In this document: piece by piece, positions 54,147 to 62,984 of the stretch
Numbering within the stretch: position 1 is the first letter of the stretch
Layout: the number at the start of each line of letters is the position of its first letter
Source of the DNA: Cryomorphaceae bacterium
GTDB taxonomy: Bacteria; Bacteroidota; Bacteroidia; Flavobacteriales_D; Crocinitomicaceae
Assembly (NCBI GenBank): GCA_027490665.1
Contig: JAIXXP010000034.1
Span: forward strand, 29,047-93,046
Reading direction: 5' to 3'
Length of the DNA stretch: 64,000 nucleotides
The notes under the pieces: model-generated
Told to the model about the DNA's origin: nothing
What the model saw: the letters and a program-made list of their open reading frames with translations, nothing else
The model's database searches: none
Translations under genes and position numbers: made by a program

Positions 54147-54914
54147 ATGGCTTCAAAATTTATCAATATAACACTCAAAATCTGGAGACAAAAAAATACC
54201 AACGCTAAAGGTGGTATTGAAACCTACAGCCTTGAAAAAGTGTCCACAGATAGTTCATTTTTAGAGATGCTCGATCAACTTAACGAGCAACTCATTAATG
54301 AACAACAAGCTCCAGTAGCTTTTGACCACGACTGCCGTGAAGGAATTTGCGGAATGTGTTCTTTGTACATCAACGGGCGTGCGCACGGCCCAGAAACCGG
54401 AACCACCACATGTCAGCTTCACATGCGTAGCTTTAACGACGGTGATACCATCTATGTTGAGCCATGGAGATCTCGCGCGTTTCCTATTGTCAAGGATCTC
54501 GTTGTAGATCGCTCGGCATTTGATCGCATTCAACAAGCCGGCGGATTCGTCTCTGTGAACACTTCCGGACGTACCATGGACGCCAATGCCATTCCTGTTC
54601 CTAAAGCTGATGCAGACAAAGCATTTGAAGCAGCTGCTTGTATTGGTTGTGGTGCTTGTGTAGCGTCTTGTAAAAATGGTTCGGCTATGCTATTCGTAGG
54701 GGCGAAAGTTTCACAATACGCGCTATTACCACAAGGGAAGGTTGAAGCAAAAGACCGCGTCATGAATATGGTTCGCCAAATGGACGAAGAAGGATTCGGT
54801 AACTGTACCAACACTGGTGCTTGTGAAGTAGAATGTCCTAAAGGCATTTCTTTAGAAAATATCGCGCGCATGAACCGCGAATTTTTAAGTGCAGCACTAA
54901 CTTCCGACAAATAA
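54147..54914 (+). CDS. sdhB: succinate dehydrogenase iron-sulfur subunit
   Basis: A 255-residue electron-transfer subunit. The [2Fe-2S] ligands lie in [18 protein letters not shown] and a later TCQLHM. The C-terminal domain binds [4Fe-4S] ([14 protein letters not shown]) and [3Fe-4S] ([15 protein letters not shown]). Electrons from SdhA pass through these clusters to the SdhC hemes. Last gene of the operon, followed by the terminator at 54931-54965. Confidence 0.97.
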   Translation: MASKFINITLKIWRQKNTNAKGGIETYSLEKVSTDSSFLEMLDQLNEQLINEQQAPVAFDHDCREGICGMCSLYINGRAHGPETGTTTCQLHMRSFNDGDTIYVEPWRSRAFPIVKDLVVDRSAFDRIQQAGGFVSVNTSGRTMDANAIPVPKADADKAFEAAACIGCGACVASCKNGSAMLFVGAKVSQYALLPQGKVEAKDRVMNMVRQMDEEGFGNCTNTGACEVECPKGISLENIARMNREFLSAALTSDK

Positions 54915-54930
54915 ATTAAAACAACAAAAT

Positions 54931-54965
54931 AAAAAAAGGGCGGTCAATGACCGCCCTTTTTGTTT
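54931..54965 (+). terminator. intrinsic terminator after sdhB
   Basis: Stem GGGCGGT / ACCGCCC (54938-54944 and 54950-54956) with a short CAATG loop, A-run before and T-run after; symmetric, so it may serve both sdhB and the small minus-strand gene at 55008. Confidence 0.9.
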
Positions 54966-55007
54966 TGTTCAACTTATATAAAGCTCATTCAGGATGAGCA
55001 ATAAATA

Positions 55008-55235
55008 TTATTTCAATTGTTGGCCTTCTTTTTTGTACCAACCTTCATTTTCTTTGATTTCTACCGGGACATTAGATTTTGCACTGAGGCGTTTTTGGGT
55101 AGTCATCCAGTAATAAAAACCATAGAAACCTAGCAAAATAAGTGCTGTGTTAAAGTAGTTTTGTACCATTTCATAAAAGCCAAAAGCCCATTGAAATGTG
55201 TCGCCAATTTTGTATACGAAGTCTGTCCAAGTCAT
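55008..55235 (-). CDS. small membrane protein of unknown function
   Basis: A 75-residue protein. Residues about 1-25 are aromatic (DFVYKIGDTFQWAFGFYEMV), 28-45 form a single TM helix (ALILLGFYGFYYWM), and the tail is charged (ENEGWYKKEGQQ). It looks like a family of short, conserved Bacteroidota membrane proteins (possibly DUF6341, from memory and not certain). It has its own -7 box and ends before the shared terminator, so it is likely a real gene. Role unknown. Confidence 0.65.
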   Translation of the reverse strand: MTWTDFVYKIGDTFQWAFGFYEMVQNYFNTALILLGFYGFYYWMTTQKRLSAKSNVPVEIKENEGWYKKEGQQLK

Positions 55236-55254
55236 GTGTCATTCTTTTATATGG

Positions 55255-55262
55255 CAAATGTA
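55255..55262 (-). promoter_or_regulatory. -7 promoter box of the small membrane protein gene
   Basis: On the minus strand TACATTTG matches TAnnTTTG, 19 bases before the ATG at 55235. It lies in the 56-base gap after the rnc stop. Confidence 0.42.
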
Positions 55263-55291
55263 CTACAAATTTTATAAAATTAGATACAGCT

Positions 55292-56011
55292 TTAAATTTC
55301 TCCCATTAAAGCAAGTGTTTCTTTTGCGGCAGCTTGCTCGGCCTCTTTCTTGGAATGACCCTTGCCTTTACCGTATGCCGTTCTATTGATCTGTACAGTC
55401 ATTTGATAGACGGCCTTTCCTTCGATAAACTGCTCATCAGAAAGTATGAATTCCAACGCCAACTTCTTGCGCTGACACCATATAAAGAGTGCCGACTTAA
55501 AGTCGAGTTCTTCTTCCAGTAGTTTATTCAAATTCAAGTGTTTTCTAAAAACTGTGTTTTTGAGAACGCTCTGGGTTTTATCGAACCCGCCATCCAGGTA
55601 AATGGCGCCTATTAATGCTTCAAATGCATTGCCCTCCAAACCTGCAAGATTAATGCTTCTGCCTTGGCTGTATATAAGGTGCTTTCTGATGCCCATTCGC
55701 TCGCCAATTGCAGAAAGTGACTTGCGATTTACAATTCTTGACTTAATTTTGGTAAGTTGACCTTCGTCTATTTCAGGATATTTGTCGTATACAAAGGAAG
55801 CTACAACAGCGTCTAATATGGAATCTCCTAAAAACTCAAGGCGTTCGTTAGCAGCTAATTGTTCGTGATCGTTGAGCGAACTTTTGTGGGTTAAGGCCTG
55901 AATGAAATAGGATGCCTTTTGTGGTTTATAACCAAACTCGGCTAAAACAAAGCGAATAACTTTCAGCTCTTCGTTTGTTTTTTTCTTATTGAAGAGAGGA
56001 ATTTTGAGCAA
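55292..56011 (-). CDS. rnc: ribonuclease III
   Basis: RNase III cuts double-stranded RNA in rRNA and mRNA processing. The 239-residue product has the signature NERLEFLGDSILDAV with the catalytic acidic residues, the second acidic pair in AFEALIGAIYLD, and a C-terminal dsRNA-binding domain (about 165-239; GKGKGHSKKEAEQAAAKE). It starts one base after the fabF stop, in the usual acpP-fabF-rnc order of this phylum. Confidence 0.96.
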   Translation of the reverse strand: MLKIPLFNKKKTNEELKVIRFVLAEFGYKPQKASYFIQALTHKSSLNDHEQLAANERLEFLGDSILDAVVASFVYDKYPEIDEGQLTKIKSRIVNRKSLSAIGERMGIRKHLIYSQGRSINLAGLEGNAFEALIGAIYLDGGFDKTQSVLKNTVFRKHLNLNKLLEEELDFKSALFIWCQRKKLALEFILSDEQFIEGKAVYQMTVQINRTAYGKGKGHSKKEAEQAAAKETLALMGEI

Positions 56012-56012
56012 C

Positions 56013-57266
56013 TTATGCTTTAAATTTCTTTACAATGATGGAGGTGTTGTGGCCTCCAAAGCCAAAGGTGTTGGACAAAGCAATATTGACCGTACGCGCC
56101 TGTGGTTTGTGAAAAGTGAAATTGAGCTTAGGGTCAAGTTCGGGATCGTCGGTAAAGTGATTAATGGTTGGTGGAACCATATCGTTTTGAACAGCTAATA
56201 CGCAAGCTACTGCTTCGATGGCACCGGCTGCACCTAAAAGGTGGCCTGTCATGGATTTAGTAGAGCTGATGTTCAGATTGTAGGCGTGTTCACCGAATAC
56301 GTGTTGGATAGCCTTTACTTCGGCGATATCGCCAAGCGGAGTGGAAGTGCCGTGCACATTGACGTAATCTATCTCAGATGGATCGATTTCTGCGTCTTCT
56401 ATGGCTGAAAGCATGGTGTTGCGCGCACCCAAGCCTTCTGGATGAGGCGCAGTCATGTGATAAGCGTCGCCAGACATGCCGCCACCGATTACCTCTGCGT
56501 AAATTTTTGCGCCGCGCTTAATGGCGTGCTCATATTCTTCGAGAATGAGGCAACCTGAACCCTCGCCGAGTACAAAACCATCGCGGTCGAGGTCGAACGG
56601 ACGAGATGCGGTTTCTGGAGAATCATTGCGGGTAGATAGCGCCTTTAAAGCGTTGAATCCGCCCATACCCATTTCATTGACGCCAGCCTCTGAACCACCG
56701 GTTACGATGGCGTCGGCTTTGCCTAAACGAATGAGGTTGAATGCATCGATGATGGCATTGGTTGCAGATGCACACGCTGATACACAAACGTAGTTTGGAC
56801 CGCGCAAGCCATATTTGATAGAAATATGACCCGCTGCAATATCTGCAATCATTTTTGGGATAAAGAATGGATTGAAGCGCGGAGTTCCGTCGCCACTAAA
56901 ATATTCTCTAGCTTCTTCTTGGAATGTTTTCAGACCACCAACACCAGAACCCCAAATGACGCCAATGCGATCGAGATTTGGATTGGACTCAAGCAAGGCA
57001 GCATCTGCCATAGCTTCCGTAGCGGTAACTATGGCATACTGCGAAAATTGATCAAGCTTGCGAGCTTCCTTTTTGTCGATGTGGTCTTCCACATTGAAAT
57101 CTTTGAGTTCACATGCAAATTGCGTCTTGAAAAGAGAGGCATTAAATTGTTTAATTGGAGCAGCTCCACTTTTTCCAGCCATTAAGGCATCCCAATACTC
57201 TTGTACTGTATTGCCAATTGGCGTTAGTGCACCTAAACCTGTTACAACAACTCTTTTTAATTGCAT
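56013..57266 (-). CDS. fabF: beta-ketoacyl-ACP synthase II
   Basis: FabF elongates acyl chains in fatty acid synthesis by condensing malonyl-ACP with acyl-ACP. The 417-residue product has the thiolase-fold triad: nucleophile Cys in VSACASATNAI, His in NVHGTSTPLGD, and His in KSMTGHLLGAAG; the C-terminal FGFGGHN segment completes it. Length is normal. It lies 30 bases downstream of acpP. Confidence 0.97.
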   Translation of the reverse strand: MQLKRVVVTGLGALTPIGNTVQEYWDALMAGKSGAAPIKQFNASLFKTQFACELKDFNVEDHIDKKEARKLDQFSQYAIVTATEAMADAALLESNPNLDRIGVIWGSGVGGLKTFQEEAREYFSGDGTPRFNPFFIPKMIADIAAGHISIKYGLRGPNYVCVSACASATNAIIDAFNLIRLGKADAIVTGGSEAGVNEMGMGGFNALKALSTRNDSPETASRPFDLDRDGFVLGEGSGCLILEEYEHAIKRGAKIYAEVIGGGMSGDAYHMTAPHPEGLGARNTMLSAIEDAEIDPSEIDYVNVHGTSTPLGDIAEVKAIQHVFGEHAYNLNISSTKSMTGHLLGAAGAIEAVACVLAVQNDMVPPTINHFTDDPELDPKLNFTFHKPQARTVNIALSNTFGFGGHNTSIIVKKFKA

Positions 57267-57296
57267 ACCCGTAAACTAAAGAATTAGTGGGAAATG

Positions 57297-57530
57297 TTAA
57301 ACGTTTGCTTCGATGTAAGCAACAGCGTCACCAACTGTTTGGATACCTTCTGCTTTATCGTCTGGAATAGAAATATTGAATTGTTTCTCGAATTCCATGA
57401 TCAACTCAACTGTGTCAAGTGAATCAGCACCCAAGTCATTGGTGAAGCTAGCTTCGTTAGTTACTTCACTTTCTTCAACATTCAGTTTATCTACGATGAT
57501 CGCGATAACTTTAGCTTTGATATCAGACAT
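57297..57530 (-). CDS. acpP: acyl carrier protein
   Basis: A 77-residue acidic four-helix protein that carries acyl chains on phosphopantetheine. The attachment Ser is in [12 protein letters not shown]. Size, acidity and the downstream fabF agree. First gene of acpP-fabF-rnc, divergent from purN. Confidence 0.98.
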   Translation of the reverse strand: MSDIKAKVIAIIVDKLNVEESEVTNEASFTNDLGADSLDTVELIMEFEKQFNISIPDDKAEGIQTVGDAVAYIEANV

Positions 57531-57651
57531 TTTTTAAATTTTAAAGGTTTCAGCTTGCAAAGAAAAAAACTATCGCCCAATAAACAAAACTTATGCCCAT
57601 TTAATTTATCAACACTTCTTGTCTTAAAGCGGAGGAATCCTTCACTATGCT

Positions 57652-57659
57652 TAACTTTG
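57652..57659 (+). promoter_or_regulatory. candidate -7 promoter box of purN
   Basis: TAACTTTG, an exact TAnnTTTG, ends 8 bases before ATG 57668. It lies inside the longer frame that begins at ATG 57647. That upstream ATG has GGAGGA at 57631-57636, ten bases ahead, so either start remains possible. Confidence 0.4.
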
Positions 57660-57667
57660 TAGCCGAA

Positions 57668-58237
57668 ATGCAGGCACAATTAATTCTCTTTATTTCTGGT
57701 GGCGGAAGCAATGCACGTCAAATTATTCGTTATTTCAAAGAAAATGAACGAGTTAAGGTGGTGGGCGTGCTCTCGAGTAAGGCTAATTTAGAAATGGAAA
57801 TGTTTTGTACCGAACAGCAACTTCCTTTTTACAACTTACAAGGAAAAGATTTTACATCCTACCTTGAAATAAGTCAAGATTTGCATGCCAACTGGGTAAT
57901 TTTAGCCGGTTTTCTGAAAAAGGTGCCTACAGAGCTCATCGAAGCCTTTCCAGAAAGAATCATTAATGTTCACCCTGCACTACTTCCAAATTATGGTGGT
58001 GCAGGTATGTACGGGCAACATGTGCACCTTGCTGTAAGTGCCGCTAAAGAGGCCTTTAGTGGCATAAGCATACACCTCGTCAACGAAGAATTCGACAAAG
58101 GCAAACTCCTTTTTCAGCATGCAGTGGCTTTAACACCAAATTCTACTGCGGCCGAAATTGAACAAAAAGTACGAGCATTAGAAATTCAGCACTTTGCTCC
58201 GGACCTCGAGGCGTATATAACGAGTGTTACAAAATAG
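57668..58237 (+). CDS. purN: phosphoribosylglycinamide formyltransferase
   Basis: PurN transfers a formyl group from 10-formyl-THF to GAR in purine synthesis. Motifs in the 189-residue product: FISGGGSNARQII at the start (phosphate loop), NVHPALLPNYGG with the catalytic Asn and His, and GISIHLVNEEFDKG with the catalytic Asp. The start at 57668 places the first strand where homologues have it, and a -7 box sits just upstream; the alternative ATG 57647 would add seven residues. Its last 11 bases overlap the opposite-strand kynU. Confidence 0.94.
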   Translation: MQAQLILFISGGGSNARQIIRYFKENERVKVVGVLSSKANLEMEMFCTEQQLPFYNLQGKDFTSYLEISQDLHANWVILAGFLKKVPTELIEAFPERIINVHPALLPNYGGAGMYGQHVHLAVSAAKEAFSGISIHLVNEEFDKGKLLFQHAVALTPNSTAAEIEQKVRALEIQHFAPDLEAYITSVTK

Positions 58238-59501
58238 CGCGCTCTAAATATTGCGCAAAGCGAAAACAATCTTGGTAAGAATTATAAAGCGGTGCAGGAG
58301 CAATGCGAATGACATTTGGCTCTCTCCAATCGGCAATGACGCCTAAATCGGTTAAGCGGTCAAATAATTGCTTGCCTTGACCTTTTGCTAAAATTGAAAG
58401 TTGTGCGCCTCTTTGGTTAGGATTGGTGGGCGTTATGATTTCAAATGAGCACTTTTCTTCATTGCGAACAGAAACATCTTCAATTAAAAAAGCAAGAAAC
58501 GCCGTCATTTGGTCGCGTTTTTGTGCAATGCGCTCCATGCCGGCCTCTTCAAAAATTTCAAGAGAAGCTAAGTGTGCAGCCATTCCTAAAACCGGTGCAT
58601 TGCTCAGTTGCCAGCCTTCAGCGCCAGGAATCGGGTCAAAGCCTGGTTCCATCTGAAAACGAACTTCTTTATTGTGGCCCCACCATCCTGCGAAACGAGG
58701 TAAAGATTTATTGTGTGCATGACGTTCGTGCACAAAAAGACCTGACACACCTCCCGGAGACGAATTCAAATATTTGTAACCACACCAAGCCGCAAAATCT
58801 ACATTCCAGTTGTGAAGCGCAAGATTGACATTGCCTGCTGCGTGTGCTAAGTCAAAGCCAACAACTGCGCCAACCGCGTGGCCAGCAGCGGTAATTTTTT
58901 GCAGGTCAAAATATTGACCCGAGTAATAATTGACACCACCGATCATGACCAAAGCAAGCTCATCTCCGAGTTCGGATATCTTCTGAAGGATGTCTTCTTC
59001 TCTAATTAAATGTTCTCCGGGTCTTGGACCTACTTCGACTAGTGTTTCAGCAGGCAGACCATGAAATGAAATTTGTGAAGCCAGTGCATATTGATCGCTC
59101 GGAAAAGCTTTTTCTTCACAGAGAATTTTAACCCGTTTGCCAGAAGGTCTGTAAAACGAGACCATCAGTAAGTGTAAATTAGTTGTGAGGGAATGGGTAA
59201 TGACCACCTCAATTGGCAATGCGCCCACCACCTTTGCTGCCATGTTGGTCAGGTTTTCGTGGTAAGAAAACCATGGTCTTTTGGCTAAAAAATGCCCTTC
59301 AACACCATAATTAGCCCAAGCATTTAGTTCTTCTTGGATATAGGTTGCCGCCGTTTTAGGCTGCAGCCCTAAAGAATTGCCCGTAAAATACACCGGGTTT
59401 TCATTGTGGAAAGTCGGAAAATGAAAGCGCGAACGAAAGGATGCCAAAGGGTCTTGTTGATCTAATTCTTGGGCGAAGGCTAAGCTATTTTCAAATTTCA
59501 T
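58227..59501 (-). CDS. kynU: kynureninase
   Basis: Kynureninase is a PLP enzyme that cleaves kynurenine to anthranilate and alanine in tryptophan breakdown. The 424-residue product has YFTGNSLGLQP near the start, the GFDLAHAAGNV segment with the PLP-ring Asp, the Schiff-base Lys in WCGYKYLNSSPGG, and PRFAGWWGHN. Start 59501 gives the family N-terminus (MKFENSLAFAQELD); the frame to 59666 runs into hemL. No other kynurenine-pathway gene is adjacent. Confidence 0.95.
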   Translation of the reverse strand: MKFENSLAFAQELDQQDPLASFRSRFHFPTFHNENPVYFTGNSLGLQPKTAATYIQEELNAWANYGVEGHFLAKRPWFSYHENLTNMAAKVVGALPIEVVITHSLTTNLHLLMVSFYRPSGKRVKILCEEKAFPSDQYALASQISFHGLPAETLVEVGPRPGEHLIREEDILQKISELGDELALVMIGGVNYYSGQYFDLQKITAAGHAVGAVVGFDLAHAAGNVNLALHNWNVDFAAWCGYKYLNSSPGGVSGLFVHERHAHNKSLPRFAGWWGHNKEVRFQMEPGFDPIPGAEGWQLSNAPVLGMAAHLASLEIFEEAGMERIAQKRDQMTAFLAFLIEDVSVRNEEKCSFEIITPTNPNQRGAQLSILAKGQGKQLFDRLTDLGVIADWREPNVIRIAPAPLYNSYQDCFRFAQYLERAIL

Positions 59502-59532
59502 ATGCACGGCTTTATTCGTAACTTTATGGCCA

Positions 59533-59540
59533 CAAATATA
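59533..59540 (-). promoter_or_regulatory. -7 promoter box of kynU
   Basis: On the minus strand TATATTTG matches TAnnTTTG, 31 bases before the kynU ATG. It lies in the 46-base gap shared with hemL. Confidence 0.45.
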
Positions 59541-59547
59541 CACAAGA

Positions 59548-60858
59548 ATGAATACTCCCTCTCCTATCGACCGCAGCCGTTCAGCAGAATTATTTGAAGC
59601 AGCCAAAGGATATTTTCCAGGTGGTGTCAATTCACCAGTGCGCGCTTTTAAATCTGTTGGTGGCACACCGCTTTTTATTGCAAAAGGCGATGGCGCTCAA
59701 ATTTGGGACGAAGACGGCAATCAGTTTATCGACTTTTGCTGTAGTTGGGGGCCGCTCATCCACGGGCATAATCATCCACATGTTTTTGAAAAAATTGTAG
59801 GGTCGCTGCAAAATGGCGCAAGTTTCGGTGCGCCGACACGTAAAGAAAATGAGCTCGCCGCTTTTATGCTCGAAAGACTGCCCTTTATTGATAAAATTCG
59901 ATTCACAAGTTCTGGCACCGAGGCTGTCATGAGCGCATTGCGTCTGGCACGCGGGGCAACTGGGAAAAATAAAATCCTCAAATTTGAAGGGTGTTACCAC
60001 GGGCATGTCGACGCACTTTTGGTAAAAGCCGGAAGTGGCTTGGTTACTTTTGGCACTTCATCAAGTGCGGGTGTTCCAGAAGCTTTTGCCAACGAAACGC
60101 TTGTTTTACCACTCAATGATGCAGATGCGTTAACCAAGTGCTTTGAAACCCAGCACCAAGATCTTGCTGCTGTCATTATTGAGCCAATCCCTGCCAACAA
60201 TGGTCTGTTATTACAAGACAAATCCTTTTTAAATCTCTTGCGTTCACTTTGTACAAAGTACGGAGTGCTACTCATTTTTGACGAAGTTATTTCGGGCTTC
60301 AGAGTTGCATTTGGAGGCGCAGCCGAGCTTTTTGGTATAACACCTGATATTGTTACCTATGGTAAAATTATCGGCGGAGGCCTGCCGGTTGGTGCCTACG
60401 GAGCCAAAAAAGAAATTATGGCAAATGTTTCGCCAGAAGGTCCGGTTTACCAAGCGGGCACACTTTCTGGAAACCCAGTAGCAATGGCCGCAGGTCTTGC
60501 ACAGCTTGAACTTTGTGCAGCCGAGGATTTCTATATCAAGCAAGCACAACGCACCCAACAATTTGTAGATAGCATCAACAGTTTTGCTCTTGCACAACAG
60601 TATCCAATGGAACTTGTCTGCGTGGGTTCTATTTTTTGGTTCTCTTTTAACGGCAAAAAACGCATCACCGCTGCAGATCAGATTGATGGCGACATGACTG
60701 CCTTTAATTTTATGCACCATTATCTTTTAAATGTTGGTGTATATTTTGGGCCAAGTGGTTACGAGGTTGGTTTTGTATCATCGGTCCATACCGATGCGCA
60801 GTTAGCTTTTTCAGCCGAACAAATCAAAGCAGCACTTGCGGCTTTCTATCAAAAGTAA
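59548..60858 (+). CDS. hemL: glutamate-1-semialdehyde 2,1-aminomutase
   Basis: HemL converts glutamate-1-semialdehyde to 5-aminolevulinate, the entry of C5 tetrapyrrole synthesis. The 436-residue PLP protein has FPGGVNSPVRAF, SSGTEAVMSALRLARG, the FDEVISGFR Asp, and the Schiff-base Lys273 in TYGKIIGGGLPVGA, followed by YQAGTLSGNPVAM. Length is normal. Other heme genes in the window are hemD and hemW, not linked. It is followed 16 bases later by an SDR gene. Confidence 0.97.
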   Translation: MNTPSPIDRSRSAELFEAAKGYFPGGVNSPVRAFKSVGGTPLFIAKGDGAQIWDEDGNQFIDFCCSWGPLIHGHNHPHVFEKIVGSLQNGASFGAPTRKENELAAFMLERLPFIDKIRFTSSGTEAVMSALRLARGATGKNKILKFEGCYHGHVDALLVKAGSGLVTFGTSSSAGVPEAFANETLVLPLNDADALTKCFETQHQDLAAVIIEPIPANNGLLLQDKSFLNLLRSLCTKYGVLLIFDEVISGFRVAFGGAAELFGITPDIVTYGKIIGGGLPVGAYGAKKEIMANVSPEGPVYQAGTLSGNPVAMAAGLAQLELCAAEDFYIKQAQRTQQFVDSINSFALAQQYPMELVCVGSIFWFSFNGKKRITAADQIDGDMTAFNFMHHYLLNVGVYFGPSGYEVGFVSSVHTDAQLAFSAEQIKAALAAFYQK

Positions 60859-60874
60859 TCCCTAGCTTTAGGCT

Positions 60875-61894
60875 GTGAATTTAGTAACTGGTGCCACCGG
60901 ACTTCTCGGAAGTCATGTCTTAATTGAGTTAAGCAAACGCAATATGCCGGTTCGGGCAGCATATCGCAACGAACAAAAAATTGCAGCCGTGCAAGCGCTA
61001 TTTCATTACTATTTGAAAGAAAATGCTGCGGAAAAATGGGCACACGTCGAATGGATAAAAGCTGACCTTCTAGACATAGAAGACTTAAAAAACCTCGTTA
61101 AAGGCAGTACAACCATTTATCATTGTGCAGCACTCGTTTCATTTTTTAAAGCCGACTTCGAAGCCTGTATTCAACAAAACCGTTATGTTACTGCCAATTT
61201 AGTCGACCTTGCCAATGCTATGGGTGTCCGACACTTTTGCCACGTGAGCTCCACTGCTTCAATTGGAGGTAAAGAGGCGCTCGTAAGTGAAAAATCTAAA
61301 TGGGATGAAGGCGGACAGCACAGCGGCTACGGCGTTTCCAAACGGTTGGCTGAAAGAGAAGTTTGGAGAGGAATTGAAGAAGGCTTGCGCGCAGTTATTG
61401 TGAATCCGTGCGTTATTTTGGGCCCTGCGGCCCCAGGTAGTCCGTCTTTACAAATGCTGAGTACGGCTCAAAAAGGCTTGCGCTTTTACACAAGTGGCGC
61501 CAACGCAGTTGTAGATGCCCGAGACGTAGCGTGGGCAATGGTAAAGCTCGTTGAGCAAAATGTTCATGCCGAACGCTTTTTAGTAGTTGGTCCACAACAA
61601 ACTTTTAGAGACTTATTTGGCGCATTTGCGCAGCAGCTCGGGCGCAAAGCGCCAAGTATTGCTGCGCCTAAAGTACTAACGCTACTCTTTGCAGCAGTTC
61701 ACGAACTATGGTGTCATATCTCAGGTAAACGCGAGGGACTTACTATAGAAACAGCACGTTCTTCGCATGAAGTCTTGCGCTATGACCGCAACAAAATCGA
61801 ACAACAATTGTCATTTAAGTATACACCCTTAGCAGATATCATTCAAAACATGATCACCGGGCAAACTTTTATTGAAAAAAACATCAAACCTTGA
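60875..61894 (+). CDS. NAD(P)-dependent epimerase/reductase (extended SDR)
   Basis: A 339-residue extended short-chain dehydrogenase with a GTG start at 60875. Motifs: nucleotide-binding VTGATGLLGSHV at the very N-terminus, the acid/basic DLLDIEDL region, catalytic YGVSKRLAE, and VNPCVILGP. It resembles dihydroflavonol-4-reductase-like/NAD-dependent epimerase proteins with many possible substrates. It overlaps the start of the carotenoid gene at 61891 by 4 bases, so it might act on a carotenoid or related lipid, but that is context only. Confidence 0.87.
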   Translation: MNLVTGATGLLGSHVLIELSKRNMPVRAAYRNEQKIAAVQALFHYYLKENAAEKWAHVEWIKADLLDIEDLKNLVKGSTTIYHCAALVSFFKADFEACIQQNRYVTANLVDLANAMGVRHFCHVSSTASIGGKEALVSEKSKWDEGGQHSGYGVSKRLAEREVWRGIEEGLRAVIVNPCVILGPAAPGSPSLQMLSTAQKGLRFYTSGANAVVDARDVAWAMVKLVEQNVHAERFLVVGPQQTFRDLFGAFAQQLGRKAPSIAAPKVLTLLFAAVHELWCHISGKREGLTIETARSSHEVLRYDRNKIEQQLSFKYTPLADIIQNMITGQTFIEKNIKP

Positions 61895-62511
61895 GTCGAA
61901 AACTGATCATTTTCATCGGTATTTTTTACCTTGTAGGTATAGTTGGAATGTCTTTAGGGCCCTACAAATCATTCTTTGTAGGCTTGTCTTTCTTTCACTT
62001 ATTGCTGTCTTTTGGCATTCTTCTATTAGGCAGAAAAAAACACACACCGGCTTTTTGGCTTTTCATCGCAATAGCCTTTGCAACCGGCATGCTAGTAGAA
62101 TGGATCGGAGTGCATACTGGTTATTTATTCGGGAATTACCACTACGGTACTGTTTTAGGACCAAAGCTATTAGGCGTTCCGCTCATAATTGGTATCAATT
62201 GGGCAATGCTCAGCATCGTGAGTGCTGCACTACTTTCCACGCTCAAATTGAACTTTTGGATTGAAGTGCTTGTGGCGGCAACCTTAATGGTATTTCTAGA
62301 TTTTTTAATGGAACCCGTGGCAGTCAAGCTTGGGTTTTGGTTTTGGAAAGATGGAATTATACCCGTCTATAATTATGTGTGTTGGTTTGTTACCGCTGTT
62401 TTTTTACAGTTTGTCTTGCGCAAATGGCGCCTCAATGAGACAAACAATGTGGCGGTGGCGTTGTTTATTTACATGACAATTTTCTTTACTTTTTTAAACT
62501 TTCGCTTATGA
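61891..62511 (+). CDS. carotenoid biosynthesis protein, DUF422/CruF-like
   Basis: A 206-residue membrane protein with about seven hydrophobic helices. Landmarks of the DUF422/CruF family: TGMLVEWIGVHTGYLFGNYHYG, GVPLIIGINWAML, and the acidic FLDFLMEPVAVKLGFW. Characterised CruF adds water to the psi-end of gamma-carotene; others in the family are uncharacterised. The start is a TTG at 61891 overlapping the SDR stop as TTGA. Overlaps crtZ at the other end by 4 bases. Activity is inferred from family and neighbours. Confidence 0.85.
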   Translation: MSRKLIIFIGIFYLVGIVGMSLGPYKSFFVGLSFFHLLLSFGILLLGRKKHTPAFWLFIAIAFATGMLVEWIGVHTGYLFGNYHYGTVLGPKLLGVPLIIGINWAMLSIVSAALLSTLKLNFWIEVLVAATLMVFLDFLMEPVAVKLGFWFWKDGIIPVYNYVCWFVTAVFLQFVLRKWRLNETNNVAVALFIYMTIFFTFLNFRL

Positions 62512-62984
62512 GTTGGTGGGGTCCGGTAGTTACACTTGCTACTTTTTTCGGGATGGAATTTATGGCGTGGGCCACGCATAAATATGTCATGCACGGCATT
62601 ATGTGGTATTTTCATAAAGATCACCATCAGGTTGAGCCTGGTTTTTTTGAGAAAAACGACGTTTTCTTTTTGATTTATGCCATACCATCTTGGTTGTGTA
62701 TCATGCTTGGCCTCATGAACCAAAATTACCTACCTGTTTGGATTGGCTTTGGTATTGCCGCCTATGGCTTGGCTTATTTTTTAATCCACGACGTCTATAT
62801 ACACCGCCGCTTTAAATGGCTACGCGACATCGAGCACCCCTATTTTTATGCCATTCGCAGGGCACACAAAATGCACCACAAACATTTGGGAAAAGCACAT
62901 GGTGAGTGTTTCGGGATGCTTTTGGTTCCTATTCGCTTTTACATTGACAGCGCCAAACAATTTAAAAAACAACAAAAGGCATGA
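62508..62984 (+). CDS. crtZ: beta-carotene hydroxylase
   Basis: CrtZ is a diiron membrane hydroxylase that adds 3-hydroxyl groups to beta-rings (beta-carotene to zeaxanthin). The 158-residue product has the histidine boxes HKYVMHG, HKDHHQ, HDVYIHRRF and HKMHHKH. Length is normal. Both ends overlap neighbours by 4 bases, so the four genes from 60875 form one tight unit. Phytoene synthase and desaturase genes are not in the window. Confidence 0.95.
   Translation: MSWWGPVVTLATFFGMEFMAWATHKYVMHGIMWYFHKDHHQVEPGFFEKNDVFFLIYAIPSWLCIMLGLMNQNYLPVWIGFGIAAYGLAYFLIHDVYIHRRFKWLRDIEHPYFYAIRRAHKMHHKHLGKAHGECFGMLLVPIRFYIDSAKQFKKQQKA

Noticed and set aside
54530..54910. 126-residue open frame on the minus strand inside sdhB
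   Set aside because: Lies wholly antisense to the cluster-binding domain of sdhB; composition is that of a shadow frame.
57647..57667. Upstream ATG of purN with a GGAGGA site
   Set aside because: Not chosen: the extra seven residues are not like PurN starts and a -7 box lies between the two ATGs; still possible.
58227..59666. Longer kynU start at 59666
   Set aside because: It would overlap hemL by 119 bases and adds 55 residues with no resemblance to kynureninase; 59501 fits.
60268..60720. 150-residue minus-strand frame inside hemL
   Set aside because: Cys/Asn/Lys-rich shadow of hemL; no start or family signal.
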